Assembly: GCA_937926025.1 (NCBI GenBank)
Contig: CALANQ010000509.1
Location: 1 to 5,355 of the forward strand
Length of the DNA: 5,355 nucleotides
From: an uncultured Acidimicrobiales bacterium
GTDB lineage: Bacteria > Actinomycetota > Acidimicrobiia > Acidimicrobiales > Iamiaceae
Direction: 5' to 3'
Shown: positions 4,966-5,355 of the stretch, one piece after another
Position numbering within the stretch: the stretch's first letter is position 1
Layout of the letters: every line of letters begins with the position of its first letter
Made by a program: the position numbers and the translations under genes
The notes under the pieces: generated by a model
Told to the model about the DNA's origin: nothing
Seen by the model: only the letters and a program-made list of their open reading frames with translations
Databases searched by the model: none

Positions 4966-5305
4966 GCGAACGAGGCGTCGCGGAGCGCCGGGAGCAGCTC
5001 GGCGGCAGCCCACTCGTTGAACTCGGGCTGCGCCTCTCCGCCGATCTGGCACAGCGCGAGGTGGGTGAACCCGGCCTTGGCCCAGTCGGCGACACCGTCG
5101 ACGATGGCGGCCACGTCGTCGCCGCACGGGATCGAGTCGGCGATGTCGTCCTTGGTGACGAACTGCGAGGCGGCGTCGAACGCGGCCGGGCCCGGGAGCT
5201 CCGCGTTGACTTTCCAGCCACCGCCGAACCAGCGGAACTGCTCGTGGGCACGGTCGATGGCGGCATCGCGGTCCCGGTCGAAGCTCACGGGCATCTGGCC
5301 GACCC
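4962..5305 (-). CDS. LLM-class F420-dependent oxidoreductase, C-terminal fragment (LLM-B)
   Basis: Only the last 113 complete codons are genomic; the 5' two thirds are lost at the adapter junction. The remaining part begins VGQMPVSFDRDRDAAIDRAHEQFRW and continues through KVNAELPGPAAFDAASQFV (31-49), SIPCGDD (57-63), AGFTHLALCQIGG (77-89) and ELLPALRDA (102-110). This is the C-terminal region of G6PDH-like F420-dependent LLM oxidoreductases. It lines up by eye with LLM-A through matching positions such as LNSEV/VNAEL, CGxD, AGxT, QxG, and ELxPAL, which shows that the two are paralogs. The missing N-terminal part holds the F420-binding signatures, so catalytic competence cannot be judged. An open frame continues to 5339, but those residues (MTGVQTCALPI) are translated adapter and must not be counted. 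The stop overlaps the ATG of the 154-residue gene. Confidence 0.9.
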
Positions 5306-5355
5306 AGATCGGAAGAGCACACGTCTGAACTCCAGTCACTTAGGCATCTCGTATG
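5306..5355 (+). other. Illumina TruSeq indexed adapter read-through (synthetic sequence)
   Basis: The final 50 bases match the TruSeq index adapter: AGATCGGAAGAGC starts at 5306, the common part ends in CCAGTCAC at 5339, the six-base index TTAGGC (index 3) is at 5340-5345, and ATCTCGTATG, the start of the P7 flow-cell side, is at 5346-5355. On the minus strand it encodes the well-known artefact peptide MTGVQTCALPI. Genomic sequence therefore ends at 5305. Confidence 0.98.

Noticed and set aside
3739..5328. A 529-codon plus-strand open frame spanning STAS, HTH, the gap and LLM-B
   Set aside because: It crosses several real minus-strand genes, shows no domain, and ends inside the Illumina adapter.
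5306..5339. Start codon and N-terminus MTGVQTCALPI for LLM-B
   Set aside because: This peptide is the translation of the TruSeq adapter; the real gene is truncated at 5305.

Overview
The window is a fragment of high-GC chromosome (roughly 70% G+C by eye). It looks actinobacterial: it has two F420-dependent luciferase-like (LLM) oxidoreductases of the G6PDH-like group, a STAS anti-sigma-factor antagonist, strong GC bias at third codon positions, and GTG and TTG starts. Every gene I can support lies on the minus strand, so transcription runs from high to low coordinates. Both ends are truncated. The last 50 bases (5306-5355) are not biological: they are the Illumina TruSeq indexed adapter with index TTAGGC, which points to a shotgun or metagenome contig that was not fully adapter-trimmed.

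Layout in transcription order. (1) 5305-4962: C-terminal part of an LLM F420-dependent oxidoreductase (LLM-B), cut by the adapter junction. (2) 4965-4501: a 154-residue conserved-looking helical protein of unknown function, overlapping LLM-B by ATGA. (3) 4500-4310: a 190-base intergenic gap, the only sizeable one, with a promoter-like element, a short inverted repeat and a 10-bp direct repeat. (4) 4309-4133: a 58-residue helix-turn-helix-like protein. (5) 4101-3775: a STAS-domain anti-sigma-factor antagonist. (6) 3778-1844: a glycoside hydrolase family 15 (glucoamylase/trehalase-like) protein whose best start is a TTG overlapping the STAS stop; a perfect 11-bp hairpin lies near its 5' end. (7) 1834-1169: a rhodanese domain followed by CBS-like segments. 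(8) 1172-168: a full-length LLM oxidoreductase (LLM-A), overlapping by ATGA. (9) 171-1: the N-terminus of a shikimate-kinase-like P-loop kinase, overlapping by GTGA and running off the window.

The tight packing (gaps of 31 and 9 bases and three 4-base overlaps among genes 4-9) suggests one operon read from about position 4333. It would join a small DNA-binding protein and a sigma-factor-pathway component to an alpha-glucosidase-type enzyme, a sulfurtransferase/CBS protein and an F420-dependent redox enzyme. The shared job is not known from the sequence; stress- or energy-linked carbohydrate and redox metabolism is an inference. No RNA genes, CRISPR arrays, insertion sequences or convincing terminators were seen.
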